NCBI RefSeq assembly: GCF_025602895.1
Contig: NW_026516338.1
Coordinates: 46,366 to 110,365 of the forward strand
Length of the DNA: 64,000 nt
From: Polychytrium aggregatum
Taxonomy: Eukaryota; Chytridiomycota; Chytridiomycetes; Polychytriales
Reading direction: 5' to 3'
Position numbers and translations under genes: made by a program. A model generated the notes under the pieces. That model had not been told where the DNA came from, did not search any database, and saw nothing but the letters and a program-made list of their open reading frames with translations. Below, in pieces: positions 42,248 through 54,691 of this stretch. Within the stretch, counting starts at the first letter, position 1, and every line of letters begins with the position of its first letter.

Positions 42248-44721
42248 ATGTCTGCCACTTTCTCCCTCCAAGTCGCCGGCTCGCTAGTCCCGGATGTCCG
42301 TGTGTCCGTTTCTCACAACAACACCCAGCTCAGGCTGCAAACGCCGGTTCTGGCCAAGCCGCTCTATGCCGTTCCGTCGTTCCTGTATGCCCAGGACATT
42401 CACCCCGACGAGCTGAGCGCTGTCTACAAGGGCGGCGACGAAGAGTCGGCTGCTGGTATGCATCCCGCATCTCCGCATCTCCGGTCGGCCGGCTGCCTGG
42501 CTCCTTGCGTGCCCGGGGATCGTGCACCGTGTCGGCATATCGATTCGTTTGTCCTGTGCCGTTGGATACGGGGCCTCTCATCCAGCATCGCCGTGCTGCG
42601 TCTCGAGCCGTGCCTCACTGAACCTTCCAGCGTTGTCCGGCAACTCGGGCTGGCATTCTCCCTTTTTCAGTATCGCCCTTGGCCTTGACTCTCGGATCGT
42701 GTTGGTCACGCTAACTAACATGCTCCTGTGTCTGCCATTCCATCCATGCTTCTCCTTCTGACCTCTCGAACGGTCTGGATCTCTCGCTCTCTCTCCGGGT
42801 CGTAACCGTACTGGCATCTCGAACTTTGCCATCCGCAACTCGCAGCCCTGGCCGTGACCTATCTGCCGCTCAACTGCTCCCTCGGCATCACCTACGACCA
42901 GGCCCCGCCTGTCCACAACCCGACCATCGCCCAGAGCCTCCAGAACATCGCCACAGAGCCCACCGACTCGTTCTCGATCCATTTTCTGTTCCCGCATGGG
43001 CAGAAGCGCAGCGACTCGTTTTCCTATGTGGCTCTGTCGATGAAGAGCTCCGACAAGGCGCACACCCAGGAAACCTTCCAGACCCTCAAGCGCCTCATCG
43101 TCGACGAAAGGATCCTTCGAGGTACGAAAGCAGCCCGCGCGGCTCCTCGACACCCACGCCGCCTCTACTTCTCGCAAACGGGACAGCGTTGAGATGCCCT
43201 CGCTGCAGCCCTTGGTCGCTCCGTGATGTCTTCTAACCCGGTTCTGCACAGACCCCAGACCCATCTTTGTTCTGATCAACCCGTTCGGAGGAACAAAGAG
43301 TGCTCTTACTGTTTGGAATGCTCGCTGCCAGCCCATCTTTCAGCTCGCCGGCGTGCCTTACGAAGTCCAAAGTAAGTCCATTCGCGTACCAGACCTGTTC
43401 ATGTTTCGCTGCTTGATTCAAACTCTCCGACGGCCGCATCTATCGAGCAGGATGTGTGCCTCTGCCAGTGTGCCCGGCTTGATCACCAGCACCCTACTTT
43501 GTCGGTTTGTTCCCTGTATCCCTTCACTCACCAAGCTCTTCGCTTGCTCCCCTCTGCTCGACGGTCTCTGTGCTTCTCCAGCGACCACGGCCAAGGGAAG
43601 CGCCACCACCAGCGCCCGAACGATCGACTATACAAAGTACCGCGCCATGGTGACTGTGAGCGGCGATGGCCTCTTCCATGAGGTCGTGGAGGGCCTATTT
43701 GATCGCCCCGACTGGCAGGAGGTTGCCACCAAGCTGCCCCTGGGCTACATTGGAGCCGGTGAGTGTCATACCCATAGCCGATGAGGCCTTGCAGTTTACC
43801 CGAACCGTTCTACACCATCAATCACCGGATGAGGGACGGGGACACCAATTCCAGCCCGGTTGCAGAGCTGTGCCTCGCTTCTTGCCAGATTGCCGTCTCA
43901 TCGACTCATCTCCTGTTGGACATCTAGGCACCTCTAATGGGATGAGCTCCAACATCGGTGCCCACAGCCCCGAGATCCAGTCCCTCAATATCATCCAGAA
44001 CAGCATCCGAAGCCTCGACATCATCTCGTACACCCAAAACAACAAAACCCGCTACAGTCATCTGGAGCTGCTCTTTGGTCTACTTGCAGACCTGGATATT
44101 GAGTCGGAGCAGTATCGCTGGATGGGCATCCTCCGCAACTATGTCGGCGCCATCGTGCGACTGCTGTACCTCCGCAGCACCGGATGCAAGCTCTGGCTGC
44201 TGTCCCCCGACGGCGACAAGAGGACCTCCAACATCCCGCCTGTTCCATCCTCGGTGCTCTCGGATCACAGCCAGCACGGGCCCCGGGTCACGATTGAAGC
44301 CACGACCGTCTGGACAGAGTACATTGACGAAGACATCACCAACGTCTCCGCCGTCAACTATCCCTTCATTGCCTGCGACTTCATGGCCGGTCCGCGTGCC
44401 AAGCTCAGCGACGGACTTTTGGATGTCAATATCTGCCACAGCCGCAACAAGAGCGCCTATCTCTCGGCCCTGCTCGAGGGCGAGAGCGGCAAGTATCTCC
44501 ATCAGAAGGAGTTTATCTCGCGCAAATGCAGCGCAATTGTGCTGGAGCCTGGGGAACGCCGCCGATGGAAGTCAAACGATGGTCGCAGGGGTATCGTCGA
44601 TGTCAGCGGCGAAGAAGTCGACCTGGCGCCAATCCTGATCCAGGTGCACCAGGGCCTTGCTCGTCTCTGCGTCCCAGCTTGGTACGACGAGAGCATGATC
44701 GAACAGGCCTGGAAGAACTGA
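42248..44721 (+). CDS. Sphingosine kinase (long-chain-base kinase), 524 aa
   Basis: Exons 42248-42455, 42846-43121, 43252-43371, 43582-43758, 43928-44721, all joined at phase 1. The DAGK-type catalytic core begins with RPIFVLINPFGGTKSA, the nucleotide-binding NPxGG motif. It continues with VSGDGLFHEVVEGL (the SGDGL motif), PLGYIGAGTSNGM and, near the end, a C4-type block RKCSAIVLEPGERRRWKSND. It phosphorylates sphingoid bases with ATP to give long-chain-base 1-phosphates, a step in sphingolipid turnover and stress signalling. The N-terminal 90 residues are a poorly conserved regulatory part. No membrane span is seen, so it is a cytosolic enzyme that probably visits membranes. Length is in the usual range for fungal enzymes of this class. 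Confidence 0.93.
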
Positions 44722-45378
44722 GTGCCAGAAGGGGCTGGTATCCTGTTTTGTTCCTGGGTTGTAGCCAGCGTCGGCTGGACTGATACTTTAGCCGCATCAG
44801 CGACCATCGAATTTCAGTTGCGCTCATTGCTTGTAACGCTTCTTGGTATTGCGATTCAAGATACCTGTTGTGACACCGCCAACGCTGCCGTTTCACAACG
44901 TGAGCAGAATAAATCGATGCCTGCTCTGAAGCATGGATTACCTCCTGCCTTGCATGATAGCCAGCTGTCCATTTGTTCACGGATTCTATAATCAATTGTA
45001 TCGAGTCAGCAGTGCAAATGATGATGCTGGTGCATGTCGTTCTGGAGTCACTACTCCATGATAGATTCATGCAAGAACGAAGAACGCACGAGGAAAGCAC
45101 TACCGTCTCAAGACTAGACGACTATCAACCACCACCACTCACAACGACGATCCGAGTCAATCGAATCTCTTGATGAGTCTGGATTGGCCAAAGTGTAACA
45201 CGGCAGAGCGACCAGCACCCATCATATTATCATTACTGGTCAGCAGAGAACGCAAAATAGAGCCGTGATCCAGTGAGTTACTAGTATGAGAACGTGAATA
45301 TCGATATGCAGCGCAACCTATTCGAGGACAACAGGGTTCAAGGCGATGAAGGGTTTTGAAGCTGGGTACGGGACGATA
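44722..45378. other. Intergenic between convergent genes
   Basis: About 650 bp of AT-richer sequence holding the 3' ends of sphingosine kinase (+) and the NLR gene (-). No gene seen. Confidence 0.6.
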
Positions 45379-48300
45379 CTATCTGAGGAGCACTTCCAGC
45401 CGACCCTGAGCAATTTGATATCCCTGCTCAGCAGCTTTGCGGTACCATTCAATGGCTTTGTCAATGTCCCTGGTGACACCCAAAGAATTTTCGTAGCATT
45501 GTCCCAAAAATGTCTGTCCGTATCTATTGCCTTGATCGGCCGATCTCTGGAACCATGATATGGCTGCAGCGGGGTCACTTCGGACTCCATATCCCCATAA
45601 AGAGCATCGACCCATCATCCACTGTCCATATGAGTTGTTTTGATCGGCTGACTTCGAGAACCACTCGAAAGCCTTTGGGTCATTTTTGGGAACACCATAG
45701 CCATAATAATAACACGCTCCAATCCAAACCTGGCTGTCACTGTGACCATCTTTGGCGAGTTGCTCGAAGATACTTGCTGCCATTGAAACATCCTTGGCGA
45801 TTCCGAAGCCTTGGGCAAGGGAGACGGCAAACAGATGATTGCAGAGCCAATCGTGTGTGGATCCAAGTTGGCATAACTCGGCAAACTTCCGCACAGCAGG
45901 AGAGTAAGGTGTTGTGAATGAAGCACGTCGTACCGCGAGACCATTGTTCTCTCCAAGTGGGAAGATATTCGACTGATTGTCGCGAATGAGTTGGATTCCC
46001 TTCCGCTGATCTCGTTCGGTACCTCGGCCAAGATAGAACATCCAGCCAAGCATGTGGGTGGCGATGGGTTTGTGGATTGGATCACTGGAGTGGTCGTGGA
46101 TATCTTGCCAGGAGTTGAAAGCATCGGAGTCACTCTGTGGTAAACCAAGACCAAGGAAGCAAGCCCAGGCGTGAAGGAATGTTTGGCTGAGGCTGGATTC
46201 ATCGTGTCCCTGGTCAGCAGCCCACTTGTAGTAAGTCATGGCTCGAGCAGTATCAATCGATGTTCCGATTCCATATTCATGACATCGACCGAGGTGGAAC
46301 TGGGCTTCACGATCCCCTTTGTTTGATTGCAGTTGCGATAATTCGAAATAGTTCTTCCCTGCACTTGCATGGCCTTGATCAGCAGACTTCTGATACCAAC
46401 CCAGTGCTCGAGTAGTATCAACCGATGTTCCGATTCCATGTTCATGACATCGACCAAGATGGAATTGAGCACCAGGATGACCATGATCAGCAGACTTCTG
46501 GTACCAACTCAGTGCTTGAGTAGTATCAACCGATGTTCCGATTCCATGTTCATGACAACGACCAAGGTGGAGCTGTGCATCGACATTTCCAGCATTAGAT
46601 TGTCGCTGTGATAATTCGAAATAACTCGTTGCGGCGTTGGCATGACCTCGATCGGCAGCCTTCTGATACCAAGTCAAAGCTTGCACAGGATCAATTGGTG
46701 TTCCGATTGCATATTCAAAACACCGACCAAGGTGATACTGAGCATCGACATTTCTCTCGTCAGATTGTCGCTGTAATAATTCGAAATAGTTCTTTGCTGC
46801 ACTTGCATGGCCTTGATCAACAGCCTTCTGGTACCAACCCAGTGCTTGAGAAGTATCAACTGATGTTCCGATTCCATGTTCAAAACATCGACCAAGGTGA
46901 TACTGAGCACCAGGATGACCATGATCAGCAGACTTCTGATACCAACTCAGTGCTTGAGTAGTATCAACCGATGTTCCGATTCCATGTTCAAAACATCGAC
47001 CAAGGTGGAGCTGGGCTTCACGATCCCATTTGTTGGATTGCAGTTGCGATAATTCGAAATAGTTCTTTGAGGCGCTTGCGTGGCCTTGATCAACAGACTT
47101 CTGGTACCAACTCAGTGCTTGAGTAGTATCAACTGATGTTCCGATTCCATGTTCAAAACATCGACCAAGGTGATACTGAGCACCAGGATGACCATGATCA
47201 GCAGACTTCTGATACCAACTCAGTGCTTGAGTAGTATCAACCGATGTTCCGATTCCATGTTCAAAACATCGACCAAGGTGGAGCTGGGCTTCACGATCCC
47301 ATTTGTTGGATTGCAGTTGCGATAATTCGAAATAGTTCTTTGAGGCGCTTGCGTGGCCTTGATCAACAGACTTCTGGTACCAACTCAGTGCTTGAGTAGT
47401 ATCAACTGATGTTCCGATTCCATGTTCAAAACATCGACCAAGGTGATACTGAGCACCAGGATGACCATGATCAGCAGACTTCTGATACCAACTCAGTGCT
47501 TGAGTAGTATCAACCGATGTTCCGATTCCATGTTCAAAACATCGACCAAGGTGGAGCTGGGCTTCACGATCCCATTTGTTGGATTGCAGTTGCGATAATT
47601 CGAAATAGTTCTTTGAGGCGCTTGCGTGGCCTTGATCAACAGACTTCTGGTACCAACTCAGTGCTTGAGTAGTATCAACTGATGTTCCGATTCCATGTTC
47701 ATGACATCGACCAAGGTGATACTGAGCACCAGGATGACCATGATCAGCAGACTTCTGATACCAACTCAGTGCTTGAGTAGTATCAACTGATGTTCCGATT
47801 CCATGTTCATAACATCGACCAAGGTGGAACTGGGCTTCACGATCCCATTTGTTGGATTGCAGTTGCGATAATTCGAAATAGTTCTTTGAGGCGCTTGCGT
47901 GGCCTTGATCAACAGACTTCTGATACCAACCCAGTGCTTGAGAAGTATCAACTGATGTTCCGATTCCATGTTCAAAACATCGACCAAGGTGGAGCTGGGC
48001 TTCACGATCCCATTTGTTGGATTGCAGTTGCGATAATTCGAAATAGTTCTTTGAGGCGCTTGCGTGGCCTTGATCAACAGCCTTCTGGTACCAACCCAGT
48101 GCTTGAGAAGTATCAACTGATGTTCCGATTCCATGTTCAAAACATCGACCAAGGTGATACTGAGCACCAGGATGACCATGATCAGCAGACTTCTGATACC
48201 AACTCAGTGCTTGAGTAGTATCAACCGATGTTCCGATTCCATGTTCAAAACATCGACCAAGGTGGAGCTGGGCTTCACGATCCCATTTGTTGGATTGCAG

Positions 48301-51300
48301 TTGCGATAATTCGAAATAGTTCTTTGAGGCGCTTGCGTGGCCTTGATCAACAGACTTCTGATACCAACCCAGTGCTTGAGAAGTATCAACTGATGTTCCG
48401 ATTCCATGTTCATAACATCGACCAAGGTGGAACTGGGCTTCACGATCCCATTTGTTGGATTGCAGTTGCGATAATTCGAAATAGTTCTTTGAGGCGCTTG
48501 CATGGCCTTGATCAACAGACTTCTGGTACCAACTCAGTGCTTGAGTAGTATCAACCGATGTTCCGATTCCATGTTCATGACATCGACCAAGGTGATACTG
48601 AGCATCGACATTTCCAGCATTAGATTGTCGCTGTGATAATTCGAAATAGCTCGTTGCAGCGATTGCATGACCTTGATCAACAGCCTTCTGATACCAAGTG
48701 ACGGCTCCACTGAGATCAATCGATCCACCGATCCCATTCTCCAAGCAGCGTCCGAGATGGAATTGTCCGTCGGGATGCCCCTTCTGTGCTGCTCGGTTGA
48801 ACCAATGTCTTGCTGCAACTTGATCGCTGTCGACCCCACGACCTTGTTCAAACCACAATCCAACCCGCATCTGTGCCTCCGATTCACCCCAATCTGCAGA
48901 GATCCTGAAACACTCAAGCGCCTTGCTCAGGTCTCCGTCGTTTCCCCGAGCCTCAAGGAAGCAGCCATGACTGAGGCGTGTCTGTGTGCAGAGTCGACCC
49001 GATCAGTTTGCCATCAAGGTGATCAATCGAGGGCGATCCAAAGCCATGACTCACCCGAATCACCAGTGGTCGTCGATTCATCATGATCAGTGTCCCGTAT
49101 TTGTTGACTTGGTGACAACTCCACTCGTACATTCCATGTGGAACCTTGCACATCTGATCTCCTTGCCGTATCCACTGCGGGATGTCAACCTTCTCCCACA
49201 CACTCGAGAGTGTCAGTGGATCTGTGGAGACTTTCAGGAGTTCCTCGCTCGAGACTTCCGACTGGACAAAGCATCCGTTGTGTCTGATCCACAGTGTGCG
49301 GTTGTCTTGCCAGTCAGTGGACTCGAGCAAGTCACCGTCCAAGGACAGGTTGATCGACTTGACACCGGTGTCACAACCTTCGAGAGTGTGGATCAACTGG
49401 CCTCTGTGTCCGTCCCAGATCTTGATGGTCTTGTCGCTGGACCCTGATGCGATCAACTGGCCGTCACCAGAAACCGCCACAGCACTCACATCGGCAGTGT
49501 GCTCGGTGGTGGTTTGGCTGGTGGTTGAGTTGGTGGTTTGGCTGGTGGCTTTGTTTGGCAGAATGCCGCTTGTGTCGACATCCCACAGCTTGATCGACTC
49601 GTCGCTGGAGGCCGACACAACCATTGCGCCATCCACCGATATCGCCACACAGTTCACCCAGTTGCTGTGGCCCTCGAGAGTCTGCTTCAGCCGGCCCGAT
49701 TCTGCGTCCCAGATCTTGATGGTGTTGTCCCACGAGCCAGAGACAATGGTCCTGCCATCGGATGAGATCTGAACAGAGGTCACATCTCTGCTGTGTCCAT
49801 CGAGTGTGATTCGCTCGCCTGTGGATGACTTCCGGATCTCGATCGAGCCATCGCCAAAGCCAGACACAATCACTTGACCATTGGCCGACACAGCAACACT
49901 GTTGACCACGTTGCCGCCGTCATCATCAAAATCATCGTCATCGTCCTCATAATCAAAATCATCGTCATCGTCAAAATCATCGTCGTGGTCACTGCCTCTC
50001 TCAATGGTCTGCTTCAACCGACCCGTGGTGGCATCCCAGACCATGATGCGTTTGTCGCTCGAACCAGACACAATCGTGGACCCGTCCGCTGAAACAGCCA
50101 CAGAGTGAACTTCATCGCTGTGCTTGTCCATCGACAGACACAGTCGGCCAGTGGAAACGTCCCAAACACGGACTGACTTGTCGTTGGATCCAGACACAAT
50201 CGAAGCACTGTCAGGAAAGAACGAGATCGATCGCACAGCGTCGCTGTATCCTTTGATCGTCCGCTTCAGCTCGCCAGTGGTGGCATCCCAGATCTTGATC
50301 ATGTTGTCCCACGAGCCAGAGGCAATCAGCTTGCCGTCGGACGAGAGTGCAACACACGCAACCTCGTCGTTGTGGCCATCGATGGTGAGGACTGCTTGGC
50401 CTGTGATGGCATCCCACACCTTGATGGTCTTGTCGTTCGAGCCTGATATGAACCACTTGCCATTGGGTGAGATCGCCACAGAGTTCACTTGGCTCGAGTG
50501 ACCAGTGAGTGTCATCTCACACGGATCCCAGGTGGGTGCTGGACCAGCCGTGACCAGGAACGGGATCTTGTCCTCGAGCTGGTCGGCATATGTCTTGTAG
50601 ATCGCCGTCTCCTTTGGTGTGAATGCATACCCCGAGTTGTACACCTGTGGCGCACTCGCAATGATCGGATCGGCAAACTCGCGGATGAATCGATACGTGT
50701 CCTTGACCAGTTCCTTCGTGGTGTCGTCGACGATGGTGCTGGGTGCCTTGGCGATCACTCCTCGCAGCACAGCCAGTTGCTCGATGATCGGCTTGACCAC
50801 ATGTGTGAGCGACCCACACTCGAGCCAGAAGAACACATGAGTTTTGACGAACCGAGTGAGCACCACAGCCACATCGACCATCTCGACCGACTGCCACACC
50901 GGACTCGACTCGGCCACTCCTTCCACACACCACACAAAGTGTGTGATCCAGTGGGCGACGCTGTATCGCTGCGACGGTGTGATCTTGGCTGCGACCTTGT
51001 CCTCGAGGTCGGCGATATTGTCGTGAAAGTCGAAGATCTCGCAAATATTGATCACTGGCTTGTGCGAGAGGATCACACCGAGACATCCCTTGGCAAACAC
51101 CGTGTGGAACGAGGTCGACACATGCCACGGATGGCCAGTCGATGCATCGCCGAGGAGATAGTCCGCCACCGACTTGTGGTTGAACTTGACTTCGGTGTTG
51201 GTGGACTGGCTGTCTCGGGGACCCAGTCCATTGGCGCCAGGATCGAGGACCAGAGTGAGGCTCTTGAGACACTCGCGAACGACGCCGATCTCGAGTCCAA

Positions 51301-53773
51301 ACACATCGGCGATGATCTGCGGGGTCAGGATCGACTGGGCCGTGGCGATCGCCGACACCACCGTGACCAGCTCGGCCGGGTGGCTCGATTGCGAGTGGAT
51401 CTTGGCGAATGTCTTGTTGTACAACTGCCCGACATCGGCGGCGCTGTCGTTGATGTCCTTGATCGTGGCGAGTATCACTGGGCCGTCCTTGGCTGCTGAA
51501 TCGACGGTGTTGAGGATCAGGTTGATCCACACGAATGTCTTGGACTGGTCCAGCAGGATGGCGACTGCCTTGGTGCGGTCCGAGTCACTGAGAGTGTCGT
51601 GCACTCGCAGTCGGTGGCGGATGAACACCTCGAGGTCACGGACGTTCTCCTCGCTCGAGGGCTCGATCGTCTTGGTCGGGACTCCATCGAATGCTGCCTT
51701 GATATCGTCCTCGGGACGGGATGTCAGCAGCAGCTTGAGCCACGGACGGGTCCTGTTCAGTTCGACGAAGCGCACGGCAAGCAGACTGAGCAGCTGATCG
51801 CGCGGAGAACACTCGTCGAGTGCATCCACCAGGATCATCACCGATCCCTTGGGTCTGTAGTCGCCGATGGCTTCGAGTGGATCGGCAATCACAGACTTGA
51901 ACAGATCAGGGATGCTCATCTTGTCGAGGTCGTCCTTGGTGTGGCCAGCATCGAGGAGCTTGCGGCCGATCGGCGAGTGCCACTTGCACAGACCGTATGC
52001 GATGGTGTTCAACACCACTCGTGGATCGCTCTTGCGGATGTCATTGTATTTGAGGAACAGCGCCGACACCAGCTGGTTGGTGGCTGTGAGGATGTTGGCA
52101 ATCTGGGCAGCAGCGACAGATTTGCCCACTCCAGCAACGGCATTGACCCACAGGACAGTGTCGGTGGTGTCTTGGTTGACCCAGTCGGTGGTTTGGTCAA
52201 ACAGCCACTGGCGAGTACCCTCGACATACAAATCCTCGAGTGCACGTCTGTCCAGGGTCGAGTCGACGGGATCGAGGAGGGATCGCAGGAGCGAGTCCTG
52301 TTCTTTGGTGAGTTGGATGGGACTATCCTTGTGGTATGTTGCTCCTTGGACTGCTGCCGTCTTGGTCTTGGTGATCAGGTTTCGGATATTGGGGACAAGC
52401 CTGAGTTTGGTGGATGGGTGAATGAGTGAGTGGATGAGTGAGTGAGTGAGTGAGTGAGTGAGTGAGTGAGTGAGTGAGTGAGTGAGTGAGTGAGTGAGCG
52501 TTCAGGTTGTTCAGGTTTGGATATGATGATCAGTCGGCATGACGAATGACTGTTACCTCTTGAGAGCATTTTCATCAACGGCATCGAGAGCCTGGAGCTT
52601 CATCAAGTCGCTGAATGTCTGCTGGATGGTCATCGGAAGTCCGTCGACCAGTGGGCTCTTGTTGTGGATCGGAAGATAACGAGGAAAGGCGCTCGTGTTG
52701 GGAAGGTATTTCATGAATAGATCGTTGCCATCAACATGTCGCTTCGACCACATGAAGATTGGCTGGATGACAACATGCTGGCCGGTGGTGTCCTCATCCT
52801 TCATTCTCTTGAGAGCGTGCTGGATCTGTGGAGGGAGTGAGGGCGAGAGTGAGTGAGATTGGACTGGCCCACCCTCCAGCGTCGATGCTGTCGGCTCGCT
52901 CGTTACCTCGAGCAACTGGTTGTCTGGCTTGAGGTGGGCCTCGAAGGTGCGTTTCAGACCCTCCTCCGACAGCAACAAGACAATCACATTCGATCGATAC
53001 AGCCCGTTGATGAAACCCTGCTCCCAGTCAGCGCCGTCACAAAGGCAGAGGCTGTCGAGATATATATGGGCTGCTGTCTCGCCCCGACTGTTGGCCGACA
53101 GGGCTCCATGCAGGGCCATGGCATTAACGGTGTCACTGCTGACTCGATAGCTGCGACGGGTGTAAGGAGTCAGTTGGTGGCGAGTGGGTCCGATGAGATA
53201 TGCGATGGCTCGCCCACCTGATGAACACATCGTGAATGTCATATTCCAACTGGCACTTCCACTCTGCAGTCGGAGTCGCTGGAGTGTAGTCTCGAGGCTG
53301 CATGATGATGGTCGGTGGTGTATTTGCTGCTGCAAGGTGAGGGTCAGGCTGGATGGCAACAGTCGGCGGGTTGGAGGCATGTGCCGCTTGGGCCCTTTGC
53401 AGCTTCTTGATAGCCCCTGGCTTCATTCCGATCTCCTTCATGTCATCCACACTGAGGGCGAGAAGCTGGAACACATGGCCGATTGTCAGGAGCAGTTGGC
53501 TGATCGGCAGGGGCGCAGAGCGACATCCATGTTGCCTCTGCTCACCAGCTCGACCGTGTCGTATTCGTTCTCCAGGATGACATTCTTGTATCGAACAAGG
53601 TCGCTTTGCTGGAGGAACTCGTCGAAGGCGCCCCCTGGATCCATGTCAATAACGCCTCGCGGGGTGGGTGTATGAGCGAGATCGGCCTGGTATCGTGGAC
53701 GAGGATGCTGTCCTGTCGCTTGGGGCGATGGAGGCTGAGGAGATTTGGAGGGAAAGAGGAGGACAGAGGCCAT
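45379..53773 (-). CDS. NLR-type protein SAM-TIR-NACHT-WD40-Sel1, about 2645 aa
   Basis: Six exons on minus: 53773-53546, 53465-53218, 53150-52907, 52825-52557, 52400-49055, 48981-45379; every joint restores phase and a domain. SAM (about 48-102) is split by intron 1. TIR (about 150-275): DVFISYRVSSD is recreated across intron 2, then GADWEQGFINGL, SNVIVLLLSEEG and DNQLLE, whose E240 is the candidate NADase glutamate, at intron 3. NACHT: P-loop AGVGKS (420-424) and Walker B VMILVDALDE (517-526). WD40: nine repeats at about 958-1370, with an Asp-rich insert near 1133-1156. Sel1: 1446-2645, mostly near-identical units. The 73-bp last intron (GTGAGT..ACACAG) joins WD40 to Sel1, so this is one gene. 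TIR and NACHT proteins act in immune or cell-death signalling; ligand and output are unknown. It is head to head with the NLR at 54692. The first ATG in frame was chosen; the N-terminus is less certain. Confidence 0.87.
46225..48780 (-). repeat. Higher-order tandem repeat inside the Sel1 array
   Basis: About 18 Sel1 units of two sizes, 55 aa (165 bp) and 36 aa (108 bp), alternate to make a 273-bp composite unit. Recurring landmark TGAGGCGCTT occurs at 47068, 47341, 47614, 47887, 48052, 48325 and 48490, spaced 273, 273, 273, 165, 273 and 165 bp. The units read QxHLGRCxEHGIGTSVDT, then QALxWYQKS, and differ by few bases, including silent sites. The frame stays open throughout. The outer units at each end are more diverged. 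Confidence 0.93.
52428..52500. repeat. (GAGT)n microsatellite in an NLR intron
   Basis: Tandem GAGT tetramers (TCAC on the coding strand) in the 156-bp intron between the TIR-side exons and the NACHT exon, next to its acceptor. Confidence 0.9.
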
Positions 53774-54691
53774 TTCATCTCTCGCCCGAACGCCACCCAT
53801 TCCGTCGACTCACTCGCCATCCACTTGTCGTCAACACTGTGCACACAATCAACCAGCAACCTGGTGTGCTTCTGGCTGCGACTCTCTGATGGCAACATAC
53901 AGCTCTCATCTGTGATGGCCATCCTTTGAGATCCACCGGCTCCAAGTGCACAGCGTCAACGGACGATCAACGAAGCTCCACTCCACACTCAAGGTTCCAG
54001 AGCGGTCAGCAAACGACGCCTTGCCTGCGAGATATCCACGGACGGTGCTGGATGCTCGCTCTGACCGATCACATTCACCCATCAACCACCCACAGCGGCA
54101 GCCATGGATGCAGCAGCCGAGCCATCTCCGTCTCCGGTCCTGGATCGCGAAGCATGCTCCAGGAGTGGATGGGCAGCAGATCATGGGATACACCACCAGC
54201 ACTAGCTGTCTGGGGTTCCTCAAGCCCATCAATAATCGCTTTTGTCGATGAATTCCTCACAAACGGTGAACTTTCATGGAAACAGGGTGTCCCAATCCTC
54301 ATATCTTGGCTGCCGCTAGTATCCGCTATGCTCCAAACCATGACCAAGTGATCCGCAACCCACGGGCGGCGGGAGTCTGTGGATCGCATTGTCATCGTGA
54401 TATCCCAAACTTGAACCTTCGTTCAAACCACCCATCCCCAGACCCGCCGGCACACAGCGGACTGCATCCGCCTGCATCATCCCCGATGCACCCCAGCGCA
54501 ATGCACCGCCAGCGCGGGTTGTGTCATGCGCGCCTTCACTCCGACTGGGCGGAGCTCCAAGCGCTCTGGCCTCGTCCTCCTCTGTCGAGACATTATATCA
54601 AGATTCAGATCGCTTTCCCTTCGATCTCGGGTCTCTCTCATTGATCGATCCTTGCTCAACCAGTGTTTTGTTGCTGCTGCGGCTGCCACCG
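53774..54691. promoter_or_regulatory. Shared intergenic region of two head-to-head NLR genes
   Basis: 918 bp separate the two start codons, with no credible gene between them. Both promoters must lie here. A short segment at 54273-54293 (TTCATGGAAACAGGGTGTCCC) resembles ends of the Fanzor transposon family (TTCATGGAAAC near 25871 and GGGTGTCCC near 18674), so a transposon scar may sit in this control region. Confidence 0.55.

Noticed and set aside
47766-48548. Frames within the Sel1 array on both strands (about 100-140 aa)
   Set aside because: Shadow frames of the near-identical repeats.
46225-48780. Regular direct repeats resembling a CRISPR-like array
   Set aside because: The repeats are coding Sel1 units in an open frame; there are no short unique spacers and the genome is eukaryotic.
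45379-52231. Treating Sel1 and NACHT-WD40 open frames as two neighbouring genes
   Set aside because: A 73-bp GT-AG intron with exact phase joins them, the Sel1 frame is open back to its acceptor, and no room exists for a promoter.
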